Of a stretch of 64,000 bases of DNA, positions 43,357 to 51,690 are shown in pieces. The position numbers were made by a program, and so were the translations under genes. The stretch comes from an uncultured bacterium (lineage in GTDB: Bacteria; Spirochaetota; Spirochaetia; Sphaerochaetales; Sphaerochaetaceae), in the NCBI GenBank assembly GCA_905215015.1, contig CAJMOS010000002.1, positions 1-64,000 on the forward strand, in the 5' to 3' direction. Numbering within the stretch: position 1 is the first letter of the stretch; every line of letters starts with the position of its first letter. The notes beneath the pieces were generated by a model. It saw only the letters and a program-made list of their open reading frames with translations, did not search any database and was not told where the DNA came from.

Positions 43357-44994
43357 TTATTCCGTAACAATGGTTCCGCCGAACATGTTGGCGATCTTGC
43401 TGATCGCGGGGTCAGCCGTAGAGGGATTCTCCACTTTCTTCGGCTCCTCGACAAGTAGCTGGATGTTTCCGGTGAAGCCGGTGACCGTGGCCACCGCCTG
43501 TTTCAGACTGTCCATCGCCATCTTCAACTTGTCGCGGTCATAGACCTTGCTGAAGGAGAGTGTCAACGAATTCTCGTCCTGCTCGATCCTCGTCACGTTC
43601 CCCAGCATCGCCGCCAGCATCGGCTGGTTCAGCGCCTGGCCCACCGTTTTCAGGTCTTCCTTGGTCATCCGCTTGACCTGGACGGGAACGCTCGGGGCGG
43701 GTTCCTGCGCGGGAGCGGGGTTGGAAAACGCTTGCTCTTTGGGCTGCTGGAAGTGGTGTACCGGCACATCCTGGAAGGAAGGCTTGAAAGAAGGGGCCGC
43801 CGGCTGCCGGGCGGGAAGTTGCGCCCGCTGGAAAGCGGGAAGGGGCTTGCCGTCGGTCAGGGATTGCTGCAGGGCTTGCAAGCGCTTGACCAGGGAGGTC
43901 GGGCTGACCAGATAGGGTAACTGTCCAAGCCTGCTGATCAACAGTTCCACCTCAAAACGAGGATTCAGGGAGTAGCGGATGTCGCGGTAGAGTTTGAGGA
44001 GCATCTCTACGGCCGCCTCAAGCTGTTCGTTGGTGTAGGCCTTGCGCACTTCGGGATCGAACTCCGACTCCTGCATGCCGAGGATATCCTCGTCGGTGAT
44101 GCCTTGGGAGAGCAACATCAGCCCGCGATAGTATTGGGTCAAATCCTTGACGCACTGGTCGATGGAGATGCCGTCATGCAACATCGTCTGGAAACAGGTC
44201 AACGCTCCCTTCATGTCCCCATGCAGCATGCCAAGCACCATCTGGTTCAGCCGGTCCACCCCAACGATGCCAAGCTTGTCCTTGATGCCGGAAAGGGTGA
44301 TGTGCCCCCCGCTGAAGGAGACTACCTGGTCGAACAGGGTGTAGGCGTCGCGCATGGAGCCTGTCGACTCCTTGGCAATCCAGAACAAGGCGTCGTCGTC
44401 GGCCTGCACGCCGAGGTCGTTTGCCGCCTCCTTCAGCTTTTCCTTGACCTGGTCGAGGCTGATCAGCTGGAAATGAAACTGCTGGCAACGGCTGCGTATG
44501 GTGGCGGGCACCTTCTGCAGCTCGGTGGTGGCGAAGATGAAGATGATGTATTCGGGAGGTTCCTCGATGGTCTTCAAAAGCGCGTTGAATGCGCTGATGG
44601 AGAGCATGTGGACCTCGTCGATGATGTAGATCTTGTACCGGCTCGCCTGCGGCGGGAACATCACCTCGTCCTTGATGGCGCGGATATCGTTGACGCTGGT
44701 ATTCGAGGCGCCGTCGATCTCGATCACGTCCGGGCTGTTGCCGGCGGTAATCTCCCTGCAGGAGGCGCACTCCCCGCATGGGTGGGCGGTCGGTCCGTGC
44801 TCGCAGTTCAGCGCTTTCGCCAGGATGCGTGCGCTGGTCGTCTTTCCGACACCGCGGGGGCCGGAGAAAAGGTAGGCGTGGGCGATACGGCCCTGCTCGA
44901 TGGCGTGGGTGATGGTGGAGACGACAAACTCCTGTCCGACCATCGTGTCGAAGGATTGGGGCCGTTTTCTCGTCGCTGTTACTTCATATGCCAT
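43357..44994 (-). CDS. dnaX: DNA polymerase III subunits gamma and tau
   Basis: Clamp-loader ATPase. From the ATG at 44994 the protein has 545 residues: RPQSFDTMVGQEFV, Walker A GPRGVGKTTSAR near 44-55, a zinc module (CEHGPTAHPCGECASCRE), the DEVHMLS Walker B, and the sensor SRCQQFHF. A Pro/Gln-rich linker and a tau-like C-terminal domain follow. I see no A-rich slippery site of the E. coli kind, so a short gamma form is not evident. The open frame extends seven codons upstream. A perfect inverted repeat lies directly before the start. Confidence 0.95.
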   Translation of the reverse strand: MAYEVTATRKRPQSFDTMVGQEFVVSTITHAIEQGRIAHAYLFSGPRGVGKTTSARILAKALNCEHGPTAHPCGECASCREITAGNSPDVIEIDGASNTSVNDIRAIKDEVMFPPQASRYKIYIIDEVHMLSISAFNALLKTIEEPPEYIIFIFATTELQKVPATIRSRCQQFHFQLISLDQVKEKLKEAANDLGVQADDDALFWIAKESTGSMRDAYTLFDQVVSFSGGHITLSGIKDKLGIVGVDRLNQMVLGMLHGDMKGALTCFQTMLHDGISIDQCVKDLTQYYRGLMLLSQGITDEDILGMQESEFDPEVRKAYTNEQLEAAVEMLLKLYRDIRYSLNPRFEVELLISRLGQLPYLVSPTSLVKRLQALQQSLTDGKPLPAFQRAQLPARQPAAPSFKPSFQDVPVHHFQQPKEQAFSNPAPAQEPAPSVPVQVKRMTKEDLKTVGQALNQPMLAAMLGNVTRIEQDENSLTLSFSKVYDRDKLKMAMDSLKQAVATVTGFTGNIQLLVEEPKKVENPSTADPAISKIANMFGGTIVTE

Positions 44995-45002
44995 GCCTTT
45001 CA

Positions 45003-45039
45003 CCTCGGACTCCAATATACCATAGGTAGGAGTCCGAGG
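45003..45039. promoter_or_regulatory. Perfect 11-base inverted repeat upstream of dnaX
   Basis: CCTCGGACTCC (45003-45013) and GGAGTCCGAGG (45029-45039) flank a 15-base AT-rich loop containing TATGGT and TATATT on the minus strand. The arm nearest dnaX supplies the GAGG of its ribosome-binding region. It may be an operator around a -10 box, a leader hairpin that hides the ribosome site, or a terminator for the upstream GH2 gene lacking a T run. Confidence 0.55.
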
Positions 45040-45051
45040 AAAAGGAACGGC

Positions 45052-46794
45052 TTAGAAAGCGTGGTAGAAATCACGTACCACCTGCCAGGCTAGCTTCTTC
45101 CGCTTGTGGTCGCTGTCGATGAGCCCTTTGCGGTTGAAGCCTTCCTGATGCCGGTTCATGCGCCTGGGCGCACGGAAGTCATAGAGTATCCACGGCGTGC
45201 AACCCTGAATGAAGGGACAGCTCCTCTGCATGGCGAACTGCTTCTCGTAAAGCCTCTTCTGATACTCCTCCGTCCACATTTCCTTCTCGCTTCCATGGTT
45301 CCCCGACCTCGCTCCGCCCCCGAACTCGGTGATCACCACCGGTTTGTCGAGATGGGAATTGGCAAGGATCCGCGGAAGTTTGGTGAAGTCCTGGTCGTAC
45401 CAGCCGTAATACTCGTTGTTGCCGATGACGTCGAGATAGGGCATGAGCCGGTCCTCGATGGCCAGCTTCCGCTGGTTCACCAGGCAGGCGGCGCTGACCA
45501 GCCTCGAGGGATCGGCACGTCTGGCGGCCTCGGCCAAGCGGCTCATGAAGGAGAGACGCTCGTCGGTGTCCTCGTTCTCGTTGCCCACCGACCAGATGAT
45601 CACGCTCGCCCGGTTCTTGTCGCGCCGGATCAGCTCTTCCAACTGGTTCTCGGCGTCCTGATAGGTGCGCTCATTTTGGAAATCGATCGCCCAGTAGACG
45701 GGAATCTCCTCCCACAGCAATATGCCCATCCTGTCGGCCAACCGTGCCATTTCCCTGCTGTGCGGGTAATGCGCCAGGCGCATGAAGACCGCACCCAGCT
45801 CTTGGGCATCCCTGATCGACTGGAGCCGGTCGCTTTCCGTGGAACACTTGCCCCCTTCAGGGTAGTCCTCGTGGCAGCTGATGCCCTTGAGGAAGATGGG
45901 CTTGTCGTTGAGCAGTACCTTGGTCCCTTCCACCCTGATGGTACGGAAGCCGATCTGGTCGGACAGGACATCCTTGCCATACGTCAGGCACACCTGGTAC
46001 AGGCGGGGAGTCGCGATATCCCAGAGTTCCGGCCTTGCCTCGACCACGACGCTGCCCTTGCCCTCACGGAACAGAACCTCCTGATTGACGCCGAGCTCGG
46101 GAATGGAAAAGACAGCGCTTCCCTCGCTCGAGCCTTCGACGGAGAAGTCCAATGCGATGTGGGCCTTGTCCGGCAGAAGGCGGACATACCAGTCGGAAAG
46201 GAAGCTCTTCGGTGTCTCGAACAGGAAGACGTCCCGGTAGAGCCCGCTATAGAGGAACCAGTCGGTATTGTCCATAGGAACCCGCTCCGGATCCCGTCTG
46301 CCGTCGACGCAGACCATCAGCCTGTTCTCCTTTTCCTGGACGGCGTCGGTGATTTCCACCGTGAAGGGGGTGGAGCCGCCGTCATGCATGCCCAGGTATG
46401 TGTGGTTCAGGAAGACATAGGTCCGGTAGTTGGCTCCCTCGAACTGGAGGAAGAGCCTGCCCTCGCTCTTCGGCTGGTCGAAGGCGCGCATGTAGCACCC
46501 CAGCCCCTCGAAATACCTCAGTTCGGGCTTGGCCAGGTTCCAGACCGAAGGGACCTTCGCCACGGGCCAGAAATCCCAGTCGAAATCAGCGGGCTCGCCA
46601 TGGCTGTCCTCGAAGCACCACGAGGCGCGCAACGCGGTCTCGTACCAGTCCTCGACGAAATGCCAGTCCCCGTTCAGGGAACGGAGGTTCCTTCCGTCAG
46701 TAGCCACCAGCGTCTCGCTGGTCGCCTTGACCTTCTCGAATGGGGAGCGGAAATTCCGCTCGTGGATGTTTGCCGTGAAGTTCGCGCTTTGCAT
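45052..46794 (-). CDS. Glycoside hydrolase family 2 (beta-glucuronidase/beta-galactosidase type)
   Basis: A 580-residue retaining exo-glycosidase without signal peptide. It has the GH2 jelly-roll (CYMRAFDQPKSEGRLFLQFE), the immunoglobulin-like domain, and the TIM barrel with the acid/base Glu in WSVGNENED near 401 and the nucleophile Glu in VITEFGGG near 489. Its size is that of beta-glucuronidases rather than LacZ. The start at 46794 has GGAG upstream; it begins two bases after the heparinase-like gene stop. It is the last gene of the lyase operon and would remove a terminal uronic acid or galactose from imported oligosaccharide. Confidence 0.85.
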   Translation of the reverse strand: MQSANFTANIHERNFRSPFEKVKATSETLVATDGRNLRSLNGDWHFVEDWYETALRASWCFEDSHGEPADFDWDFWPVAKVPSVWNLAKPELRYFEGLGCYMRAFDQPKSEGRLFLQFEGANYRTYVFLNHTYLGMHDGGSTPFTVEITDAVQEKENRLMVCVDGRRDPERVPMDNTDWFLYSGLYRDVFLFETPKSFLSDWYVRLLPDKAHIALDFSVEGSSEGSAVFSIPELGVNQEVLFREGKGSVVVEARPELWDIATPRLYQVCLTYGKDVLSDQIGFRTIRVEGTKVLLNDKPIFLKGISCHEDYPEGGKCSTESDRLQSIRDAQELGAVFMRLAHYPHSREMARLADRMGILLWEEIPVYWAIDFQNERTYQDAENQLEELIRRDKNRASVIIWSVGNENEDTDERLSFMSRLAEAARRADPSRLVSAACLVNQRKLAIEDRLMPYLDVIGNNEYYGWYDQDFTKLPRILANSHLDKPVVITEFGGGARSGNHGSEKEMWTEEYQKRLYEKQFAMQRSCPFIQGCTPWILYDFRAPRRMNRHQEGFNRKGLIDSDHKRKKLAWQVVRDFYHAF

Positions 46795-46796
46795 GT

Positions 46797-48746
46797 TCAA
46801 TACTCCATTACCTTGCCGATATCGTGGTCCTCTGGACCGAAGATGACGCACTGGCCCCAGCCTGTATGGCCGTCAGCGCGGAAACTATCCGTGGGAGACC
46901 CCCATTCGCGATGGCTGGCCACCACGAGCCTGTCGTCTATCTTCCACGCCTCGATCATCGAATCAGGGAAGATGGTTCCCTTGCAATTGCTGGTGACGGG
47001 AACCTGTTCCACCTTGGGCTCATGGCCGAAGGAGAGGACGACAAGCAGGGAGGAGAAGCAACGGGCCCGGCGCGTGAAGACAAGGCGGTGGGAGGGGAAC
47101 TTCTCGTTGTATTTCGGGGAGACCCATCCCGGCTCCTCGCTGACGCCCTCCGCGTTCGGGCTTGCCACGTACAGCCTCTGCCGGGAGCTTTCCCAGCAGG
47201 CTCCACGCCCTTTTGCCGTCAGCCTTCCTGTGGGGGCGAAGTGAAGAAGGCTTCCAAGCGTATGCTCGCCCGAGCCAGAGAGCTCGTCCAGGACCAGGAA
47301 CGTGTCCTTGTCGAGGATGAACAGCTTGCGGGTGATGAAAACGCCAAGCTCCGCGTAGCCTGCAAGCCCCATGCGGATGCAGCCGCAGCCAGCCTTTTCC
47401 TTTGCGGAAATGCCGGTGGTCTTGCTCATCCTCTTGTATTCCCAGCTGTCCTTGGCCTCGTAACAGTCGATGCCGTCGACCAGAACCGTATTGTGGGCGG
47501 CGGCACTCTTGAACCAATAACGGTCGTTCCCGGCCACATAGGTGTACCGGCCCGGGTCGACCAGGACCGGCTCGCCGTCGTGGTACAGGTCAAAGGCAAG
47601 CTGGTCGGCATGGCCGTGGCCCGCTCCCAACGTTCCCGCCTTGGCATGCAGGTAGGTGCCTTGCTCTCTCCAATAGGCATGCCCCCCGTCGGGAAAGAGA
47701 AGAAGGTGGCGGGGTGACTGCCGTGGCTCCAGGTGGCCGTACCGTTCGATTCCCGTGGTGCCGATTTCCCACGCGGCGTCGCTGGAGACTGTTTGCTCCC
47801 CTTGCCCGCGCAAGAGGGGATCGTCAAACAGGACCGCAGCCCGTTCCATCAGGTCCCGCTGGTCAATCAGGTCGCTGTCGCCGGTAGGGGGCTCGTTCCC
47901 GTCCGGCATCTCCATCGCGGCGCTGTAACGCGCCATCTTCCGGACGCGTTCCTCCATTCCTTCCGGAAGGAGAATCCGATAGCAACGGGAGAGGGAGATC
48001 ACGTCGAGGAACTGACTGAGCACCTCGTTGTGGTACATGGCGCTCTGCTCCCAGTGGACCCCGTCGTCGTAGACCTGTATCTGGATCTCCTGGCTCAGCC
48101 TTTCCAAGGCGAGCCTGTGCCAATTCCCGCTCTCCTCGTCGGGCGGCAGCATCACGCTGGTGACGAAGAGGCCGTGGTTGGCCATGATCCCCCAGTTGGA
48201 AAGCAGCTGGTAGCTGTCCCAGACGGAGGCGATGAAACGGGCGTGCTCCCTCAGGCTCCGGAAGGCAAGCTCGAGCAGGGCATTATCGACCGCCTCGCTT
48301 CCCTCCATCAGCTTCAGCGCCTTCATCCACACCTCCATGCGGATGCCGCACTCGATGGTGCGCCACGCCTTGGCGTGGGCCTCGTCATGGGGTACCTGGG
48401 CGACCCAGCTTCTCAGCTGTCTGGCGAAGGCCTGCGGGTATTTCTCATCCCCCGTCAGAAGCCATGCCTCGCCCAAGGTCTTCCAGAACTCCATCCGGTT
48501 GAAAGCATAGACGAACTCCGGGTCATCCCCCGGCTGGAAGAGCCAGTCGATGCCGTCGGGAAAGGCGACCGGGGTGGAGGTGTGCTCCAGGTCCCACCTG
48601 CGGTCGAAGACAAACAGGTCTTTGGCAATCAGGTCGGCACTGTGGATGATGCTTTGCGCGTCATCCGGATGGTTGGCCAGCACCCACCTCGCGGTGGCCT
48701 TTCCATCGCGAAGAAAGCAGTCTTTGACGTGCGTGTACCAGTCCAT
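46797..48746 (-). CDS. Heparinase II/III-like polysaccharide lyase 1
   Basis: A 649-residue protein with the two-part layout of heparinase II/III lyases. The N-terminal (alpha/alpha) toroid spans about 50-330, with WRTIECGIRMEVW and NHGLFVTSVMLP carrying candidate Asn/His residues and a YDDGVHWEQSAMYH segment holding candidate Tyr and His. The C-terminal beta-sandwich has GAGHGHADQLAFDLY and the HNTVLVDG strand. No signal peptide is visible, so it acts inside the cell on imported oligosaccharides. It starts four bases after the GH88 stop. The exact PL family and substrate cannot be told by eye. Confidence 0.8.
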   Translation of the reverse strand: MDWYTHVKDCFLRDGKATARWVLANHPDDAQSIIHSADLIAKDLFVFDRRWDLEHTSTPVAFPDGIDWLFQPGDDPEFVYAFNRMEFWKTLGEAWLLTGDEKYPQAFARQLRSWVAQVPHDEAHAKAWRTIECGIRMEVWMKALKLMEGSEAVDNALLELAFRSLREHARFIASVWDSYQLLSNWGIMANHGLFVTSVMLPPDEESGNWHRLALERLSQEIQIQVYDDGVHWEQSAMYHNEVLSQFLDVISLSRCYRILLPEGMEERVRKMARYSAAMEMPDGNEPPTGDSDLIDQRDLMERAAVLFDDPLLRGQGEQTVSSDAAWEIGTTGIERYGHLEPRQSPRHLLLFPDGGHAYWREQGTYLHAKAGTLGAGHGHADQLAFDLYHDGEPVLVDPGRYTYVAGNDRYWFKSAAAHNTVLVDGIDCYEAKDSWEYKRMSKTTGISAKEKAGCGCIRMGLAGYAELGVFITRKLFILDKDTFLVLDELSGSGEHTLGSLLHFAPTGRLTAKGRGACWESSRQRLYVASPNAEGVSEEPGWVSPKYNEKFPSHRLVFTRRARCFSSLLVVLSFGHEPKVEQVPVTSNCKGTIFPDSMIEAWKIDDRLVVASHREWGSPTDSFRADGHTGWGQCVIFGPEDHDIGKVMEY

Positions 48747-48750
48747 ACGC

Positions 48751-49896
48751 TTACCAGTAGGAGCGCCAATCGCTCTTCTTCAGGCGAGTCAACGCCTCAA
48801 GGTAGAAATAATCCCCCCAGGAGACACATTCGTCGACACCCTCTTCCGTGCAGGTATTGTAGGGCGATTTCTTCGAGTAGGTGCCATGCAGCACCAGACC
48901 GTTGGCCTTGTCTCCCGGCCTGACCCGATAGGAGCGTACCAGGCTTCCCATCAGCTTTTCCGCCATCTCCTCGTACGCTTCCTTCTTCTCCTCCACCAGA
49001 CGGGCCATCTCCAGCAGCCCGCAGGCGACAATCGAGGCGGACGAGCTGTCCCTTGGCTCGCTCCCGCTCTGGAAGATCAGGTCCCAATAGGGAACCAGGT
49101 CCTCTGGGAGACGGGAGAGGAAATACCCGAGCGCTCCGTCAAACAGGGCTGGAAGCTCGGGATTCCTGGTATAGCGGTAGGAAAGGGCGAGTCCGTAGAC
49201 CGCCCAAGCCTGTCCCCGGGCCCAAGAGGAATCGGCACGATAGCCTTGGCAGGTTTCCCCGCGCAGGCCCTTGCCCGTCTCCGGGTCGAGGAAATAGGTG
49301 TGGTAGGTCGAATGGTCGGGGCGGAAGGAATAGGTCAGGCAGGTACGGGTGTGCGCTCTCGCGATACGCCCATACGTGCCATCGCCGGTCACCTCGCTCG
49401 CCCAGTAGAGCAGTGGGAGATTGAGCAGGCAGTCGATGATGAAGCGGTAGTTGTCCTTCGCGTCCATCGCTCCCCAAGCCTGCAGGAACTCTCCTTTGGG
49501 CTGCCAGCGGGTAAGCAGCTGGTCCGCGGCGGCGATCGCCGACTGCCTGGCCAATTCGTTTCCTGTCAGCATCCAGGCGCTGACGCAACTTGGGGTGTAG
49601 AGGAAGCCCATGTCGTGATGGTCGACGCTGACCTTGCGCTCGATCCGGTTGGCGAAAGAGGGCACCATGGCGGTCCCCGCCTCGAGGAACGCGGGATTCC
49701 GGGAGAGCTCCCAGGACAGCCAGAACTCCCCCGGCCAGAAACCGCAGGTCCATTGGTTGTTCTCGCAACGGGGGTAGAGACCGCCGACGGAGGAGTGGTT
49801 CTGGCAGGAACCCCGGTAGAGGGGGATGTTGGAGCGGACGATGGAAAGAGCGTCGCTGATTGCCGCGTCCAGCTCGCGGGAAGTGATTGGCCGCAT
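48751..49896 (-). CDS. Unsaturated glucuronyl hydrolase (GH88)
   Basis: Cytoplasmic enzyme that hydrates the 4,5-unsaturated uronic acid left by a polysaccharide lyase and so releases it. The 381-residue protein has the two catalytic-type aspartates D95 (in DHHDMGFLY) and D155 (in IIDCLLNLPLLY), spaced as in the Bacillus enzyme (D88/D149). SSWARGQAWAVYGLALSYRY is typical of the family. It lies three bases after the permease gene and four before the lyase gene, which fits a lyase then hydrolase pathway. Confidence 0.92.
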   Translation of the reverse strand: MRPITSRELDAAISDALSIVRSNIPLYRGSCQNHSSVGGLYPRCENNQWTCGFWPGEFWLSWELSRNPAFLEAGTAMVPSFANRIERKVSVDHHDMGFLYTPSCVSAWMLTGNELARQSAIAAADQLLTRWQPKGEFLQAWGAMDAKDNYRFIIDCLLNLPLLYWASEVTGDGTYGRIARAHTRTCLTYSFRPDHSTYHTYFLDPETGKGLRGETCQGYRADSSWARGQAWAVYGLALSYRYTRNPELPALFDGALGYFLSRLPEDLVPYWDLIFQSGSEPRDSSSASIVACGLLEMARLVEEKKEAYEEMAEKLMGSLVRSYRVRPGDKANGLVLHGTYSKKSPYNTCTEEGVDECVSWGDYFYLEALTRLKKSDWRSYW

Positions 49897-49899
49897 GCC

Positions 49900-50736
49900 T
49901 TACCCCTTCAGGCCTGTGTTGGCGATTCCCTGTACGAAATACTTCTGTAGCGAAAGGAAGACCACCACGACCGGGACCAGCGTGACGACGCTGGCGGCCA
50001 TGATCAGCCCATACTCCTGCGAGTACTGGCCGATGAACATGCGAAGCCCGATGGCGATGGTCTTCAGCTTCTCGCGGGTCAGGTAGATATAGGGTCCGAG
50101 GAAGTCGTTCCACGTGTTGACGAAGGTGAAGATCGTCAACGTCGAGAGCGCCGGCTTGGAGAGCGGCAGCATGATCTTGAAGTAGATCCCATACTCGGTC
50201 ATTCCGTCGACTCTGGCGGCTTCGCACAGTTCGGTGGGGATGCTGGTGTAGAACTGCTTCATCATGAAGACGCCGAAGGCGCTGAAGGCCTGCAGCAGGA
50301 TGATGGCAAGGTGGGTGTTGTTCAACCCCATCTTGCTCATCATGACGAACTGGGGGACCATGTAGACCTGCCATGGCATGGCGATGGTGGCCACGTAGCC
50401 GAGGAACAGGGTGTCGCGTCCCCTGAAGTGCAGCTTGCTGAAGGCATAGGCGGCGAAGCTGGAGGTGAACAACTGCAGGAAGGTGACGATCAAGGTCAGC
50501 TTGACCGTGTTCTTGATGAAGGTGCCAAGGGGAATCGTGGTCCAGATGTCCCGATAGTTGGCCCAACGCGGGTGGGCCGGAATCCAGTCGATCGGGAAGG
50601 TGAAGACATCCTTGTCCAGCTTGACGCTCGCGGAGAGCATCCAGAGGAAGGGCAGCACCATCAGCGCCGAGCAGGCGATGAGCAATAGGTAAATGATGGT
50701 TTGGCGTGCTTTCGAGGCGGTGCTTTCCACTTGCAT
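49900..50736 (-). CDS. ABC sugar transporter permease (MalG type), lyase operon
   Basis: Inner-membrane subunit of the oligosaccharide importer, 278 residues and six helices. The EAA loop is CEAARVDGMTEYGIYFKIML near residues 184-203, and it ends VQGIANTGLKG. The ATG at 50736 has GGGAGG upstream; it is one base from the stop of the other permease. The GH88 gene follows after three bases. No ATPase gene is in the operon. Confidence 0.93.
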   Translation of the reverse strand: MQVESTASKARQTIIYLLLIACSALMVLPFLWMLSASVKLDKDVFTFPIDWIPAHPRWANYRDIWTTIPLGTFIKNTVKLTLIVTFLQLFTSSFAAYAFSKLHFRGRDTLFLGYVATIAMPWQVYMVPQFVMMSKMGLNNTHLAIILLQAFSAFGVFMMKQFYTSIPTELCEAARVDGMTEYGIYFKIMLPLSKPALSTLTIFTFVNTWNDFLGPYIYLTREKLKTIAIGLRMFIGQYSQEYGLIMAASVVTLVPVVVVFLSLQKYFVQGIANTGLKG

Positions 50737-50737
50737 C

Positions 50738-51628
50738 TCACACCTCCCGTTTTTTCTGCACGCTGAACTGCACCAGCGTGACGACAAGCACCAGCAGGAA
50801 GAGCACCATCGCTTCGGCGCTGGCGAGACCGAAGGTGGAGTTGACGAAGGCCTTGTTGTAGATGTCGTAGACCATGACCAAGGTAGCCGTTCCTGGTCCT
50901 CCCTGGGTGATCATGTAGACGATGTCATAGACCTTGAAGCACTGGACAATCAGCATGATCAGGATGAAGAAGGTGGTCGGCGAGAGCTGGGGGAGCGTGA
51001 CGTTCCAGAAACGCTGCCAGCCATTGCAACCGTCCAGGTTCGCGGCCTCGTAGAGCTCGGTGTTCACACCCTGCAGGCCGGCGAGGTAGATGATCATGTA
51101 GTAGCCCATGTACTTCCAGACGGAGAAAAGGACGACGGTGGTCATGGCCCAGTCCTTGTCGGTGGACCACCCCGGAGGGTTCTGCACGCCGATACTGGTC
51201 AGGAACTGGTTGATCGGGCCCATGCCCGGGTTGAAGAGCATGTTCCAGACAGCGGTGACCGCGACCATGCTGGCGACATAGGGGAAGAAACTGACGGTGC
51301 GGAAGAAATCCCTGCCTCGCATCTTCCTGTTCAACAGGAGCGCGATTACCAGCGCCATGACCAAGGTAAGGGGTACCGTGGCGATGGTATAGATGATCGT
51401 GTTCCTGAAGGCCGCGGCGAACTGGGAATCATCGCCGAGCCTGATGAAATTCTTGAGTCCCACAAACCTCATCGGATTGTAGGGGGAGCCATCCCAGTCG
51501 AGAAAGGCGAGGATGAAGGCGAAGACCATCGGTGCCAAGGTGAACACGGCAAAGCCGATGAAGTTCGGTGCGATGAAGGAATAGGCGACCAGATGCCGCC
51601 GGAGTTCCGCTTTCTGTTTTGCTTGCAT
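50738..51628 (-). CDS. ABC sugar transporter permease (MalF type), lyase operon
   Basis: Second membrane subunit, 296 residues. It begins MQAKQKAELRRHLVAYSFIA and has six helices. The EAA loop is YEAANLDGCNGWQRFWNVTL near residues 191-210, and GGPGTATLVMVYDIYNKAF lies near its end. It follows the binding-protein gene after a 62-base gap that holds a stable hairpin. Confidence 0.93.
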   Translation of the reverse strand: MQAKQKAELRRHLVAYSFIAPNFIGFAVFTLAPMVFAFILAFLDWDGSPYNPMRFVGLKNFIRLGDDSQFAAAFRNTIIYTIATVPLTLVMALVIALLLNRKMRGRDFFRTVSFFPYVASMVAVTAVWNMLFNPGMGPINQFLTSIGVQNPPGWSTDKDWAMTTVVLFSVWKYMGYYMIIYLAGLQGVNTELYEAANLDGCNGWQRFWNVTLPQLSPTTFFILIMLIVQCFKVYDIVYMITQGGPGTATLVMVYDIYNKAFVNSTFGLASAEAMVLFLLVLVVTLVQFSVQKKREV

Positions 51629-51651
51629 GGGACGTTCCTTTGGAATACGGA

Positions 51652-51676
51652 CAGCCGGGAACGCGCGTCCCGGCTG
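51652..51676 (-). promoter_or_regulatory. Stable hairpin between binding-protein and permease genes, lyase operon
   Basis: CAGCCGGGA (51652-51660) and TCCCGGCTG (51668-51676) form a perfect nine-pair stem with a seven-base loop and no T run. It sits in the same place as the hairpin of the first ABC operon. Confidence 0.65.
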
Positions 51677-51690
51677 CCTGGTGTGGGAAA

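Noticed and set aside
43357..44994. Programmed frameshift making a short gamma form of DnaX
   Set aside because: No A-rich slippery heptamer with a downstream stem was seen in the middle of the gene.
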